Position numbers and translations under genes: made by a program. From an uncultured bacterium (GTDB lineage Bacteria; Cyanobacteriota; Vampirovibrionia; Gastranaerophilales; Gastranaerophilaceae): a stretch of 42,327 nucleotides of DNA. Within the stretch, counting starts at the first letter, position 1, and every line of letters starts with the position of its first letter. Shown here in pieces: positions 1 to 7,533 of this stretch. The stretch spans positions 1-42,327 of the forward strand of contig CAJMSH010000013.1 in the NCBI GenBank assembly GCA_905216055.1, read 5' to 3'. Under the pieces are notes generated by a model. That model did not search any database and was not told the DNA's origin. It saw nothing but the letters and a program-made list of their open reading frames with translations.

Positions 1-6
1 TAATTA

Positions 7-31
7 GATCCTGAACCAAGTTCAGGATGAC
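7..31. repeat. Dispersed palindromic repeat, copy 1
   Basis: The arms TCCTGAA and TTCAGGA flank a 4-nt loop, followed by TGAC. A second copy, differing at one position, lies at 1897-1921. This is the style of short intergenic palindromes dispersed through some host-associated bacterial genomes. Confidence 0.8.
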
Positions 32-52
32 GAAATAATTTTATTTCTATTG

Positions 53-78
53 TCATTCCGAATTTATTTCGGAATCTC
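53..78. repeat. Palindromic repeat GTCATTCCGAA...TTCGGAATC
   Basis: The arms TTCCGAA and TTCGGAA surround a short AT loop. It sits 21 bp from the first palindrome, and the two together look like one composite intergenic repeat. No second copy was found in this window. Confidence 0.6.
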
Positions 79-229
79 ACATTTGTTGAATCTTGTTTTA
101 CTTGATACAGATCCAGAAACGATTTCAGAGATGAAATCTTTACCATTATTTAGTATTAAAAATGCACTAAAAAATGGCCCTTTCGGACTTTTGTTAAATG
201 GGGGAGGAGGTGGAATTCGGTCTTACTCA

Positions 230-310
230 CTCGCATGTAACGGCAATTCCGCGTTTTGCTATGAGATTACATCTCAAACACAAAAGCGCTCCAGCCTCAG
301 CTCGCTCGCG
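230..310 (+). repeat. Dispersed repeat family A, intergenic copy
   Basis: Begins CTCGCATGTAACGGCAATTC and ends CTCCAGCCTCAGCTCGCTCG. It is GC-richer than its surroundings. Related copies lie at 22880-22947 (same orientation) and 24021-24085 (inverted), where they are read as the two ends of the dcm reading frame. The shared skeleton is CTCGCA..TAA..GG...TTCCG.GT.TTGC followed by CTCC.GCCTC.GCTCGC. Confidence 0.65.
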
Positions 311-329
311 TAACCCACGAAAAAGAGTA

Positions 330-384
330 TGTAAAAAGACAGTCGATTTGAGTATTTTGAACAGAGAGTTTGACCATTTCCCAT
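330..384 (+). repeat. 55-bp block: TGTAAAAAGAC plus two 22-bp units, copy 1
   Basis: TGTAAAAAGAC is followed by two imperfect units resembling AG..GATTTGAGTATTTTG. Equivalent blocks of the same length occur at 2001-2055 and 4206-4260. Each lies 105-245 bp upstream of a plus-strand gene start (489, 2300, 4464), so a regulatory or mobile origin is possible. Confidence 0.6.
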
Positions 385-403
385 TCTTCTTTGAGAGATA
401 ATG

Positions 404-458
404 TTTGTTACAATTTATAACAAATAGGCAATTTTTGACATAAAAAATACTTTATAAT
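404..458 (+). promoter_or_regulatory. Operator-like palindrome and -10 box upstream of 489
   Basis: TTTGTTA...TAACAAA (404-410 and 417-423) forms an inverted repeat that includes TTGTTACAA (406-414). The reverse complement of that 9-mer, TTGTAACAA, occurs twice upstream of the gene at 2300. A TATAAT lies at 453-458. A TTGACA at 435-440 is only 12 bp from it, too close for a standard promoter, so activator dependence is possible. Inferred from sequence only. Confidence 0.4.
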
Positions 459-488
459 AAACATAAGGGGAAATTAAGGAAATTTTTA

Positions 489-1688
489 ATGGGGATAGGA
501 AAAATCGGAACAACTATAGGTAAAGAAATTGTTGCCTGGACAAAAACAGGCAAAAGTTTACTTGCTACAAGATCTGTAAAAGTTAATACGGCAGGGTTAA
601 GACTAGCGCCAAAATTAGAAGGCGATATTGTACAAATTTCTAAAAGAGTTAAATCAGCTAAAACATATATGGAGATGATTGAACACTTTTCTATGGAACA
701 CCCTCAAAACAAACAACTTGTAAAAAATCTTGCAATAAAAGGGGTTGAAACACATCCAACTGATATAGGATTAATAATTACTAAGAATTGCATTATTAAT
801 GATAGAGCTATATACATGAAAGATTTATCTCGCTTAATTTCTCTGAAACCAACATCACAAAATTACTTATTGCGATACGGAGAGTTGATGGAGAAAGGAA
901 ATACAAAAGAAGCATTAAATGATTTGAAAAAAGCATTAGAATATGCAAAAAAAGAAAAATTGGAACCTGAGTTTATATCAGAACTAGAAAGTATGTTAGG
1001 TTCGAGTAGCTCTGATATTGCGAGAAAATTAAAACCATTGAAACTAACAAAAGAACAAGAACAATTTAACATAAAAGTTGATGAATACTGGAATAAATAC
1101 AAAAAAGAGATTAACGAAGTATTTGAACAAAAAGGATATTTTAATATTTCAAATGCTAACTGTACACCAGCTGAAATTTCTGCTAAAAATCATTTATTAA
1201 ATTCAATAAAACAAATTGGTAAAGCTGAAGACTTTGGACTAACAAAAAATCAAAAACTTTATCATGGTACAGATTCAGAAGCGTATAATTTAATAAATAC
1301 GTATGGTTTTGATGTAAATAAATACGGAAGAATAGAAAGCGGCAAAGGAATATATTTCGGATTTGATGAGCAGGCTGTGCGTAAAGCATATGGAGCTAAT
1401 GTCGTAGTAGCCAGATTTACGGGTGAAAATATCGCAAAAGTTGAACCTGGAGTGTACGAGACTATAGCAGGAAGCGGTGGGTTAACTCCGTTCAAAATAA
1501 ATCTTGCTGATAAGTTAGGTCTTGACATATGTAAAGATGATAAATTAATTGATGAAATAATTTCAAAATATTATAATGCAATGCTTGATAGTAAAGGAAT
1601 CCAAGGAATTATAACGGATGTAAGTTTTAATGCGGGAATGCCATATTTTATGGTTCCAAATCCAATCAAATATATTGAAATTTTATAA
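489..1688 (+). CDS. ADP-ribosyltransferase-fold effector/toxin-like protein
   Basis: A 399-residue soluble protein with no signal peptide or membrane segment. The C-terminal part (about 255-399) has the PARP/ART-like pattern of polymorphic-toxin ADP-ribosyltransferases. LYHGT (H259) stands in the NAD-binding first-motif position. GKGIYFG (Y289) is the second motif. A closing strand YFMVPNPIKYIEI lies near 386-398, where relatives usually read [EQ]Y.VF.P..I. The third catalytic acidic or Gln position is not obvious, so activity is uncertain. Residues 120-157 look like one TPR-type helical hairpin, and the rest of the N-terminal half is Lys-rich and unrecognised. The ATG follows AAGGAAATTTTT. 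The gene stands alone between repeat-rich spacers. The likely role is a secreted or intracellular effector that modifies a protein or nucleic acid; the target is unknown. Confidence 0.65.
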   Translation: MGIGKIGTTIGKEIVAWTKTGKSLLATRSVKVNTAGLRLAPKLEGDIVQISKRVKSAKTYMEMIEHFSMEHPQNKQLVKNLAIKGVETHPTDIGLIITKNCIINDRAIYMKDLSRLISLKPTSQNYLLRYGELMEKGNTKEALNDLKKALEYAKKEKLEPEFISELESMLGSSSSDIARKLKPLKLTKEQEQFNIKVDEYWNKYKKEINEVFEQKGYFNISNANCTPAEISAKNHLLNSIKQIGKAEDFGLTKNQKLYHGTDSEAYNLINTYGFDVNKYGRIESGKGIYFGFDEQAVRKAYGANVVVARFTGENIAKVEPGVYETIAGSGGLTPFKINLADKLGLDICKDDKLIDEIISKYYNAMLDSKGIQGIITDVSFNAGMPYFMVPNPIKYIEIL

Positions 1689-1700
1689 GTAACTTGTATG

Positions 1701-1717
1701 TTGGGCTGAAAGCCCAA
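1701..1717 (+). terminator. Hairpin after the ART gene
   Basis: TTGGGC-TGAAA-GCCCAA begins 12 bp after the stop codon. There is no T-run, so it may be a weak terminator or an mRNA-end stabiliser. Confidence 0.45.
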
Positions 1718-1812
1718 TAAGGATTAATAGGGCATTAATTGAACTCGGATTTTTTGATTTTGGAAGTTTTTAGCCTGATTTAAAAATATTCTTTGTAATT
1801 TTATGTCCTAAT

Positions 1813-1864
1813 AAAGTCCGTTTTCGTCCAATTTGATTTTTTATAATCAAGCAGCTTCCGACCT
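1813..1864 (+). repeat. Roughly 50-bp dispersed repeat family B, copy 1
   Basis: Runs from AAGTCCGTTTTCG through TTTGATTTTTT to TTCCGACCT. The matching copy at 4048-4097 keeps the same start, middle and end with small gaps. Both are intergenic. Confidence 0.55.
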
Positions 1865-1896
1865 GTATGAATTGGCTCAATGCCACACTATTATAA

Positions 1897-1921
1897 GATC
1901 CTGAAACAAGTTCAGGATGAC
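1897..1921. repeat. Dispersed palindromic repeat, copy 2
   Basis: GATCCTGAAACAAG then TTCAGGATGAC, matching 7-31 except for one loop base. Confidence 0.8.
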
Positions 1922-2000
1922 ATTTTGAAATTTTACTTCCAAGCAAATCGGACTTTAAAATACAACATTCAAGTAAAATGTCCCGTTAAAATACACCCGT

Positions 2001-2055
2001 TGTAAAAAGACAGATAGTTTGATTATTTGTAACAGGTAGATTGAGTATTTTCGGC
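2001..2055 (+). repeat. 55-bp block, copy 2
   Basis: TGTAAAAAGAC (2001-2011) is followed by two 22-bp units, 2012-2033 and 2034-2055, resembling AGATAGTTTGATTATTTG and AGGTAGATTGAGTATTTTC. Confidence 0.6.
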
Positions 2056-2168
2056 AAGATTATAACAAAAATATTATTTAAAAATATTAATTATCGCCGA
2101 TTTATGTCTGTTTATTCAACCGTTTAAACGACTGGAAGTGGCTTGTGTGTTTAAGAATGTACTAATTG

Positions 2169-2249
2169 TATTATATATAATCCTTATATATAATAGTGAG
2201 CTGGCATGGTAATATTCGATTGTAACAATATTATCTTAATTGTAACAAT
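2169..2249 (+). promoter_or_regulatory. AT palindrome and paired ATTGTAACAAT sites
   Basis: TATTATATATAA-TCC-TTATATATAATA (2169-2195) is a perfect 12+12 inverted repeat. ATTGTAACAAT, itself palindromic around a central A, occurs at 2219-2229 and 2239-2249, a 20-bp (two helical turn) spacing typical of cooperative operator sites. A -10-like TATATA lies near 2278-2283. The regulator is unknown. Confidence 0.45.
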
Positions 2250-2299
2250 TCATTAAAGTTTTTCAGATTTGTGCCGATATATACAGTAGAGGACTCTTT

Positions 2300-3829
2300 A
2301 TGGACGGCAGAATAGACGGACAATTCATTATAAAGAAAGGTGGCATAACTCAAGGCATAGCACAGGAGTTAGGTTTAACTAATAACGAATGTAAGCAGAT
2401 TAGTGGTAGTATATGGACACAGGTTATTAATGAGTTCAATAGCGAACAGAATATGAATGTTCAGAATAATCGTGGTGCGACACCTAATGCAGATAACAAC
2501 TATACTGTACACGAAAATGCCGTTATTACCTTTAGTAAAGAGTGCTGGAGCAAAATTGTAGCTTTAATCAATAATGCACTTGGTAAAAATATACAAGTTG
2601 AAGATACCGAAAGTACGACTGGTACGGCTTCAACACAAGCTACTCAAGCTATGCAATCTACGAGTGCCACACAAACTAAAACATTAACAGCACAGCAAAT
2701 ATCAAGGAAAGAAGCTCATGAGCAAGTTGTAAAACAGGCTGTTGCCGTACTAAAACAGAATTGGCAATTATCAGGGCTTGGGGAACACTTTACAAATGAA
2801 GCAGATAAAAACCTATATTTACAATGCTTAGATGAGATTGTTTATGACGCTGATAAGACAGGAGCTGGACATGCAGAAGCAGGTATTATTCATATAGAAA
2901 CAGATAATGAACAAGTTAATACTACTACTGAAATGCTGAAACTTCTTATACACGAAGCAAACCACGCATTTTTAGAAAGAAAAGCTACTCAAAATGGCAC
3001 CTTAAACTATCCAACAAAAGCAGAGGAAATAGAATGTGAAACTCTTGCTCTTACTGCAACAGCAAGACTTGTTAATGCAAGCCAGCAAGGTCAATTAAAA
3101 AGTGTTGACAGTCAAGGTAATCTTATAAATGCTACCCTTGAAAGTTATGATATATATGACCACCCCATAACATATTATACCGACAGTAGTAGGGTAAGTA
3201 CTACTGTCGGATTTCAGAATTGGTTACAGGGTTACAATAAACTTGCAGATAATTTGAATGGTGATATAACAATACAACATCATCCAACAGCAAGTGCAAC
3301 AGCTCCACAAGGTACAGAAGAACTTGCAGACAATGACTGTATTGTAATAAATGGACAAAGTTATAAAGTATCTGCTGACGGTCAACTTGTTCAAGGTGCA
3401 GACACAGGTCGGAAATTAACGATAACGCAAGATACTACTATTAAAGTTCATGGTAAATTGTATAACATATCTGTACAAGATAAATCAGTCAGTGAGTTAA
3501 AAAATAATTCACAATTATCTATTAATGGTGGAGATGTATTGACAATACAAGGATTTCCACCAATTAAGATAGGTCAAAATGCTATGCTTGAAGGTATAGA
3601 CAATACAAGTATTACACAGTTAATAGTTCATCATCAAGATTTTAGTTCCCCAGAATTACTTGGCACAATAATATTTGATGATATGAAACCAACACAAGAA
3701 GAACTAAATATGGTTAATCCAAACTTAGACCCACACAATGCAGTACCATTTGTTATAAAGAAAGCAGACGGAACAGAAATTAAAGGTACTTGTTATCCTA
3801 ATAAAGAGCAATTAAGTAACTTGCAATAA
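2300..3829 (+). CDS. HExxH metallopeptidase-like effector candidate
   Basis: A 509-residue protein with no signal peptide or membrane segment. Residues 1-100 look like a small globular N-terminal module, followed by a Thr/Ser/Gln-rich linker (102-132). The central part carries LLIHEANHAFLE with HEANH at 218-222, a zincin-type HExxH motif. Acidic residues in EEIECE (242-247) are the right distance downstream to supply a third zinc ligand. From about 345 the chain turns beta-rich, with repeated short strands such as CIVINGQSYKV and TTIKVHGKLYNI. I do not recognise a named family. A zinc peptidase with a beta-rich C-terminal domain, possibly for delivery or substrate binding, is the best inference. 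The start ATG is preceded by AGAGGACTCTTT. It shares repeat blocks and TTGTWACAA sites with the ART gene upstream. Confidence 0.55.
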   Translation: MDGRIDGQFIIKKGGITQGIAQELGLTNNECKQISGSIWTQVINEFNSEQNMNVQNNRGATPNADNNYTVHENAVITFSKECWSKIVALINNALGKNIQVEDTESTTGTASTQATQAMQSTSATQTKTLTAQQISRKEAHEQVVKQAVAVLKQNWQLSGLGEHFTNEADKNLYLQCLDEIVYDADKTGAGHAEAGIIHIETDNEQVNTTTEMLKLLIHEANHAFLERKATQNGTLNYPTKAEEIECETLALTATARLVNASQQGQLKSVDSQGNLINATLESYDIYDHPITYYTDSSRVSTTVGFQNWLQGYNKLADNLNGDITIQHHPTASATAPQGTEELADNDCIVINGQSYKVSADGQLVQGADTGRKLTITQDTTIKVHGKLYNISVQDKSVSELKNNSQLSINGGDVLTIQGFPPIKIGQNAMLEGIDNTSITQLIVHHQDFSSPELLGTIIFDDMKPTQEELNMVNPNLDPHNAVPFVIKKADGTEIKGTCYPNKEQLSNLQ

Positions 3830-4047
3830 TAGTCTATACACATTGTTCCAACCTATTTAAAAAGTTATACAGATTACCCACGACTTCCGAGCATCTTGTC
3901 GATTTTGTATCAATTAAAAATTTTTTCAAAAAACTAAAATTCTCAAAATGGACTTTGCCGAAATAATCATTTTAACCGTACACTGTAAAATTGGTGCTAA
4001 ATCCAGCTATATTAAGAAAAAATCAATCTATACGTACAGTCCGAAAA

Positions 4048-4097
4048 AAGTCCAGTTCCGCAGTTTGATTTTTTTGGAATACTTAAAATTCCGACCT
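4048..4097 (+). repeat. Roughly 50-bp dispersed repeat family B, copy 2
   Basis: AAGTCCAGTTCCG, then TTTGATTTTTTT, ending ATTCCGACCT. Pairs with 1813-1864. Confidence 0.55.
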
Positions 4098-4123
4098 AAA
4101 AAAGCCCACACAAAGCGGGCTTT
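4098..4123 (-). terminator. Intrinsic terminator for the leftward operon
   Basis: On the minus strand the stem AAAGCCC / GGGCTTT with a GC-containing loop is followed directly by a run of T. It is the first strong terminator after the ApeA-like gene, which ends at 4660, so it probably closes that transcript. Confidence 0.65.
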
Positions 4124-4205
4124 CCAAAAATATCAATCTATCCGTACAAATCAATCTGGACGTGAAATTACACAAGAGATGTAATATTTTAATTAAAAAT
4201 AATAA

Positions 4206-4260
4206 TGTAAAAGAACACATGGTTTGATTATTTGTTCCACATGGTTTGATTATTTTGGGC
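4206..4260 (+). repeat. 55-bp block, copy 3
   Basis: TGTAAAAGAAC then two nearly identical units containing CACATGGTTTGATTATTT at 4216 and 4240 (24-bp period). This is the best-preserved tandem pair of the three blocks. Confidence 0.65.
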
Positions 4261-4463
4261 AACTTTATCTTAAAGAATTTATAAAAATGAGTTGATTTTT
4301 CTCAATTTACTCTGTCACTTTTTCTCAAGCTCAGAGTCAATTTATATAATGTTTGCATTCTTGTTTTTTAATTTTTAAAATTATAATACGTTTTGTACAC
4401 ATAAAATTCTAATTTTAAAACTTTCAATTTAATATGTTCTTTGAAAAAATCAAGGAGAACATA

Positions 4464-4663
4464 ATGATACTAAAAATTGACAACAAAGGTATTTCCAAAG
4501 ACGAAATTTTTAAAACAGAATTTGATTTTATTGTAGATGCAAATGAATATTACCACAATCATTGTACGTTGGACGAAGATTATGATATAAATTAGGCAAT
4601 TGCATCTTTTGAAGAGGCAAAAAACTTTTTGAAACCGAAGATTATACTATAAAAGTAATTTAA
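4464..4663 (+). pseudogene. Degraded small protein gene
   Basis: The ATG at 4464 follows a good AAGGAGAAC site. A 43-residue frame (MILKIDNKGISKDEIF...) ends at an in-frame TAG at 4593-4595. Past it the same frame continues sensibly (AIASFEEAKNF). A second frame then gives a natural end, ETEDYTIKVI, with TAA at 4661-4663. One nonsense mutation plus one frameshift near the T-run at 4626-4630 would restore a protein of about 66 residues. I do not recognise the family. The alternative is a genuine 43-residue peptide. Confidence 0.5.
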
Positions 4664-6081
4664 TTTATAACAAAACTAAAAACTCGTTTTAAATAAAAGT
4701 TTTTATATTCTAGTCGTTTTTGAATATCAATACCTAATATTTCAAAAATATAGTCTATGACAACCAATTCTAGTATAAAATATAAAGCTAAATATTTACC
4801 CATATTAACTCTTTTGCTCGCCTCATTAAAATGTGTGGTCATTGCTCTTAGCTCGCATAATTTTTTACCAATAAATCCCCATCCTTTTTTAATTGGTTTT
4901 TTACTATTTTTTGCAGTTATATTTTTCAAACTCTCTCTAAAAATGCTTAATAATTTTTTTTGGATATCTTTGTCAAGATTTGAGACAAAATCTTTCATTA
5001 CATCTTCATACTTGGTGTTACCATATTTTTTATTATTTCCAATTGCAGCAACACAATCTATGTACCTTTCTAAATGATATTCTGATATTTTTGCCTCATA
5101 ATAATTCTGATAAATAATATCAAAGAATGGTTCTAAAATGCCATTTTTAGAAAATAAATTGTTTAATATTGTAGTCCATTCTTTTTCTGTAAATGAGTAA
5201 TAATTAAAAACATTATTTCTATATTTATAATTCGTATCTCTAGCAATTATATTTCTGTAATATAAGTAATCAAATCTTACAGGAATGCGTGTTGTTCCTA
5301 AAATATCCTCTGATACAATTTCGATTTTATCTACTTTTGTCCCAAAATCATTTGTTAAACACATTAACAAACAGGTCAAATAATAGCTTACTAAATTAAT
5401 ATCTAGATTTGATGGAATTTTTTCAACTCTAATATACCAATTATGCTTATCGACATTTTTTATATGAATATAATTTTTATGAGGAATCAAGATTTCATTT
5501 AATTGTTTTTCAATCTCATCCACTTGTTTTTTTTCTAAACCGGCATTTATAAACAAATTATTGAAAATATGATTTTCAGCTATAAAATGTCCACTTATGT
5601 CTTGATTGAAAGATATTTTCATCTTGTTTTTAAGTTTATGTTCGCTCATTCTTGGTTTAAATTCTGCATGTTTTTTCCGTTGTTGTGGAAAGCAAAATTC
5701 TGCCCAATTGTTAATAAATATATTGATTTTATTGCTTACATTTTCTTTTGATGAATCAAAGTGTCTTATTTTTGAAAATAATGCATAATCAAAGTATCCG
5801 CAAAAAGCATTACCTTTTGGTGAAAAAGAAAAAGAAGATAGTTCCAATTTGCATCCGAATAAATTTACAAAATATATATTTTCTTTTTCATCGGATAATA
5901 TTGCAAGAACTTCGTCATCGTCATTCAAAAGTTTTTCCGAAAAACCATCCCTATATATAAGAAATTCGCATTGTTCATTTTTTTTATAAAACAATTTGCC
6001 GAAAACATTTTCACCGTTCGGAAGTTGAAATGTTCCTGCAAAAGTTTTATTTTTATTAAAACATATGCCTTCTAATTCCAT
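4660..6081 (-). CDS. ApeA-like HEPN ribonuclease (anti-phage candidate)
   Basis: 473 residues. The N-terminal part (about 10-130) has the look of the ApeA N-terminal domain: GTFQLPNG, then FGKLFYKK, then short beta strands and an aromatic ...INNWAEF segment. The C-terminal part is helical and contains ELRAMTTHF with R412 and H417, fitting the R-x4-6-H catalytic motif of HEPN RNases. A long helix follows at 430-452. ApeA proteins are abortive-type anti-phage HEPN nucleases; that function is established for the family and inferred here. The Asn or Asp that often follows the catalytic Arg is Ala here, so activity needs testing. The ATG follows AAAGG and starts 9 bp after the RipA-like gene, so the two are co-translated. 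Confidence 0.6.
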   Translation of the reverse strand: MELEGICFNKNKTFAGTFQLPNGENVFGKLFYKKNEQCEFLIYRDGFSEKLLNDDDEVLAILSDEKENIYFVNLFGCKLELSSFSFSPKGNAFCGYFDYALFSKIRHFDSSKENVSNKINIFINNWAEFCFPQQRKKHAEFKPRMSEHKLKNKMKISFNQDISGHFIAENHIFNNLFINAGLEKKQVDEIEKQLNEILIPHKNYIHIKNVDKHNWYIRVEKIPSNLDINLVSYYLTCLLMCLTNDFGTKVDKIEIVSEDILGTTRIPVRFDYLYYRNIIARDTNYKYRNNVFNYYSFTEKEWTTILNNLFSKNGILEPFFDIIYQNYYEAKISEYHLERYIDCVAAIGNNKKYGNTKYEDVMKDFVSNLDKDIQKKLLSIFRESLKNITAKNSKKPIKKGWGFIGKKLCELRAMTTHFNEASKRVNMGKYLALYFILELVVIDYIFEILGIDIQKRLEYKNFYLKRVFSFVIN

Positions 6082-6090
6082 GTTATACCT

Positions 6091-7524
6091 TTATTCTTTA
6101 GACTTAAAATTATAATCGCTGATTTTAACATCTTCTATTGTTCCCGAATGAATATATAGTTCATCATAAAGTTTGTTGTCGAACAACAATTGTTTAATAT
6201 TATAAAGTTCTTTTGGACGACGAATTTCACTCCAACAAAGAATAACTAGAATCAATATAGCACAACCACACATTATCCAAACTCCAACAGGATAATTTTC
6301 ATAAATAGAAAGAGCCAACGATGCTCCGATTGCAATCCAAGCTAGAATTACAAACAAACTTATTTTTAGATTTAATCTTGAAACGGATGGTTTTATTGGA
6401 TATTTGTAATCGCAAACCGTAGTTTTGTATAATCTTCCATAAATAGTATCTTCTAATAATTTTATGTGATTTTCCCAATTTTCTTGCCAATGCTTTGATG
6501 CAATATTTGAAAGAAACCAAGCAATGGAACAAGTAAAGCCTAATAAAAATAATATGATTGAAAACCATGTGGTTTGAATAACTTCGTTTGTTATTACGTG
6601 ATAATATGCTATAGCAATTGTTGTATTAAATGCCCAAAAATATGCTGCACGCTTCCAATATAAGTTTATTTCAAAGTTTCTTGTATCCCAAGCTCTATCT
6701 AATGCATTCTTTACTGCATTAGTTTGCTCCTCAACATTTGCACCGGTAATATTTTCAAACATTTTTGATCTATAGTAATTAATATCGTGTGTCATTGTTT
6801 CTAATTTCATACCTTTCTCTACTATTGGATAAACTATTCTATATAGGAATGGCAAAGATTCCAAATAATTATTAAGTTGAATTGAGATATCACACCTTGC
6901 TTGTGCCATTAATCTAGGATTCTCAATTTGTTTAACTGCTTCATCAAGTTTTATCAAATGTGTCATTATAATCATATAGTATAAATTTACAGCTGAATGT
7001 GTACAATTATTTGAAAGAATTGATGTATATTGAATTGATAATTTATCAACCAACTCTGATATATTTAAAAGATTGTAATTTTCAAATTGAGGAACTTGTT
7101 GTTCATTTATAAGTACTCGCAAAATTTGTATACTGTTTGACAACATATTCAAATCATAAAAACCACGAAGCGTCTGTGGTTCAAGCGGATTACCATAATC
7201 TCTATGAAATGCTACTAATATTTTTGTAAATGTTTCTATGATATCCCTATATACAACAACTTCCCTTTCGCCCCATTCTGAATTATCATTCCATTTTTTT
7301 ACATGGTTTGTTATTGTATTAATTAATATACTTAAAGAAGCGGGTAATATTATGCTGCTAACAGTAATATTTAGAGGAGTTTTGGAATCGATTGAAATTA
7401 TTAAAAAGTAGATCGAACTTACAACTACAATAAATATAAAGACATCAATAAGCCACAAGTACCATAATCGTTTAAATTCTCTAAGTCTAATTTTTCTTGA
7501 AAAAGGATCTTCCCACCATTCCAT
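6091..7524 (-). CDS. RipA/8xMP-family membrane protein with N-terminal extension
   Basis: 477 residues with six predicted membrane segments: 22-44, 53-71, 294-312, 319-339, 385-408 and 413-431. The C-terminal part (about 275-435) matches the pattern of the RipA-type octameric membrane proteins: RNFEINLYWKRAAYFWAF, then SIAWFLSN, then SKHWQENWENHIKLLED and YKT. The first 270 residues, a membrane hairpin plus a large helical soluble domain, are extra relative to ordinary family members and unrecognised. It lies 9 bp downstream of the ABC transporter and 9 bp upstream of the ApeA-like gene. Inference: a membrane sensor or effector partner of the HEPN protein. It could instead serve the exporter. 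Confidence 0.6.
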   Translation of the reverse strand: MEWWEDPFSRKIRLREFKRLWYLWLIDVFIFIVVVSSIYFLIISIDSKTPLNITVSSIILPASLSILINTITNHVKKWNDNSEWGEREVVVYRDIIETFTKILVAFHRDYGNPLEPQTLRGFYDLNMLSNSIQILRVLINEQQVPQFENYNLLNISELVDKLSIQYTSILSNNCTHSAVNLYYMIIMTHLIKLDEAVKQIENPRLMAQARCDISIQLNNYLESLPFLYRIVYPIVEKGMKLETMTHDINYYRSKMFENITGANVEEQTNAVKNALDRAWDTRNFEINLYWKRAAYFWAFNTTIAIAYYHVITNEVIQTTWFSIILFLLGFTCSIAWFLSNIASKHWQENWENHIKLLEDTIYGRLYKTTVCDYKYPIKPSVSRLNLKISLFVILAWIAIGASLALSIYENYPVGVWIMCGCAILILVILCWSEIRRPKELYNIKQLLFDNKLYDELYIHSGTIEDVKISDYNFKSKE

Positions 7525-7533
7525 TGTTTATTC

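Larger units (their letters stand above)
1..488. other. Gene-free, repeat-rich leader region
   Basis: No convincing gene. The two short plus-strand open frames here run through palindromic repeats and have no family resemblance. The stretch holds four repeat types listed separately (7-31, 53-78, 230-310, 330-384) and a probable promoter zone at 404-458 for the gene starting at 489. Confidence 0.7.
1689..2299. other. Gene-free spacer with repeats and regulatory-looking palindromes
   Basis: No gene seen. It contains a hairpin after the upstream gene (1701-1717), a 50-bp repeat (1813-1864) matched at 4048-4097, a GATCCTGAA palindrome (1897-1921), a 55-bp block (2001-2055), an AT palindrome (2169-2195) and two TTGTAACAA sites (2219-2249). 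Confidence 0.7.
3830..4463. other. Gene-free spacer
   Basis: An open frame at 3948-4184 runs through repeat B and a terminator stem and looks non-coding. The spacer holds repeat B copy 2 (4048-4097), a minus-strand terminator (4098-4123) and the third 55-bp block (4206-4260). Confidence 0.65.

Noticed and set aside
50..401. Two overlapping short frames in the leader
   Set aside because: Both cross the palindromic repeat at 53-78 or repeat A; coding potential comes from repeats.
3948..4184. Plus-strand 78-residue open frame
   Set aside because: It runs through repeat family B and a minus-strand terminator stem, has no ribosome binding site and no family resemblance.
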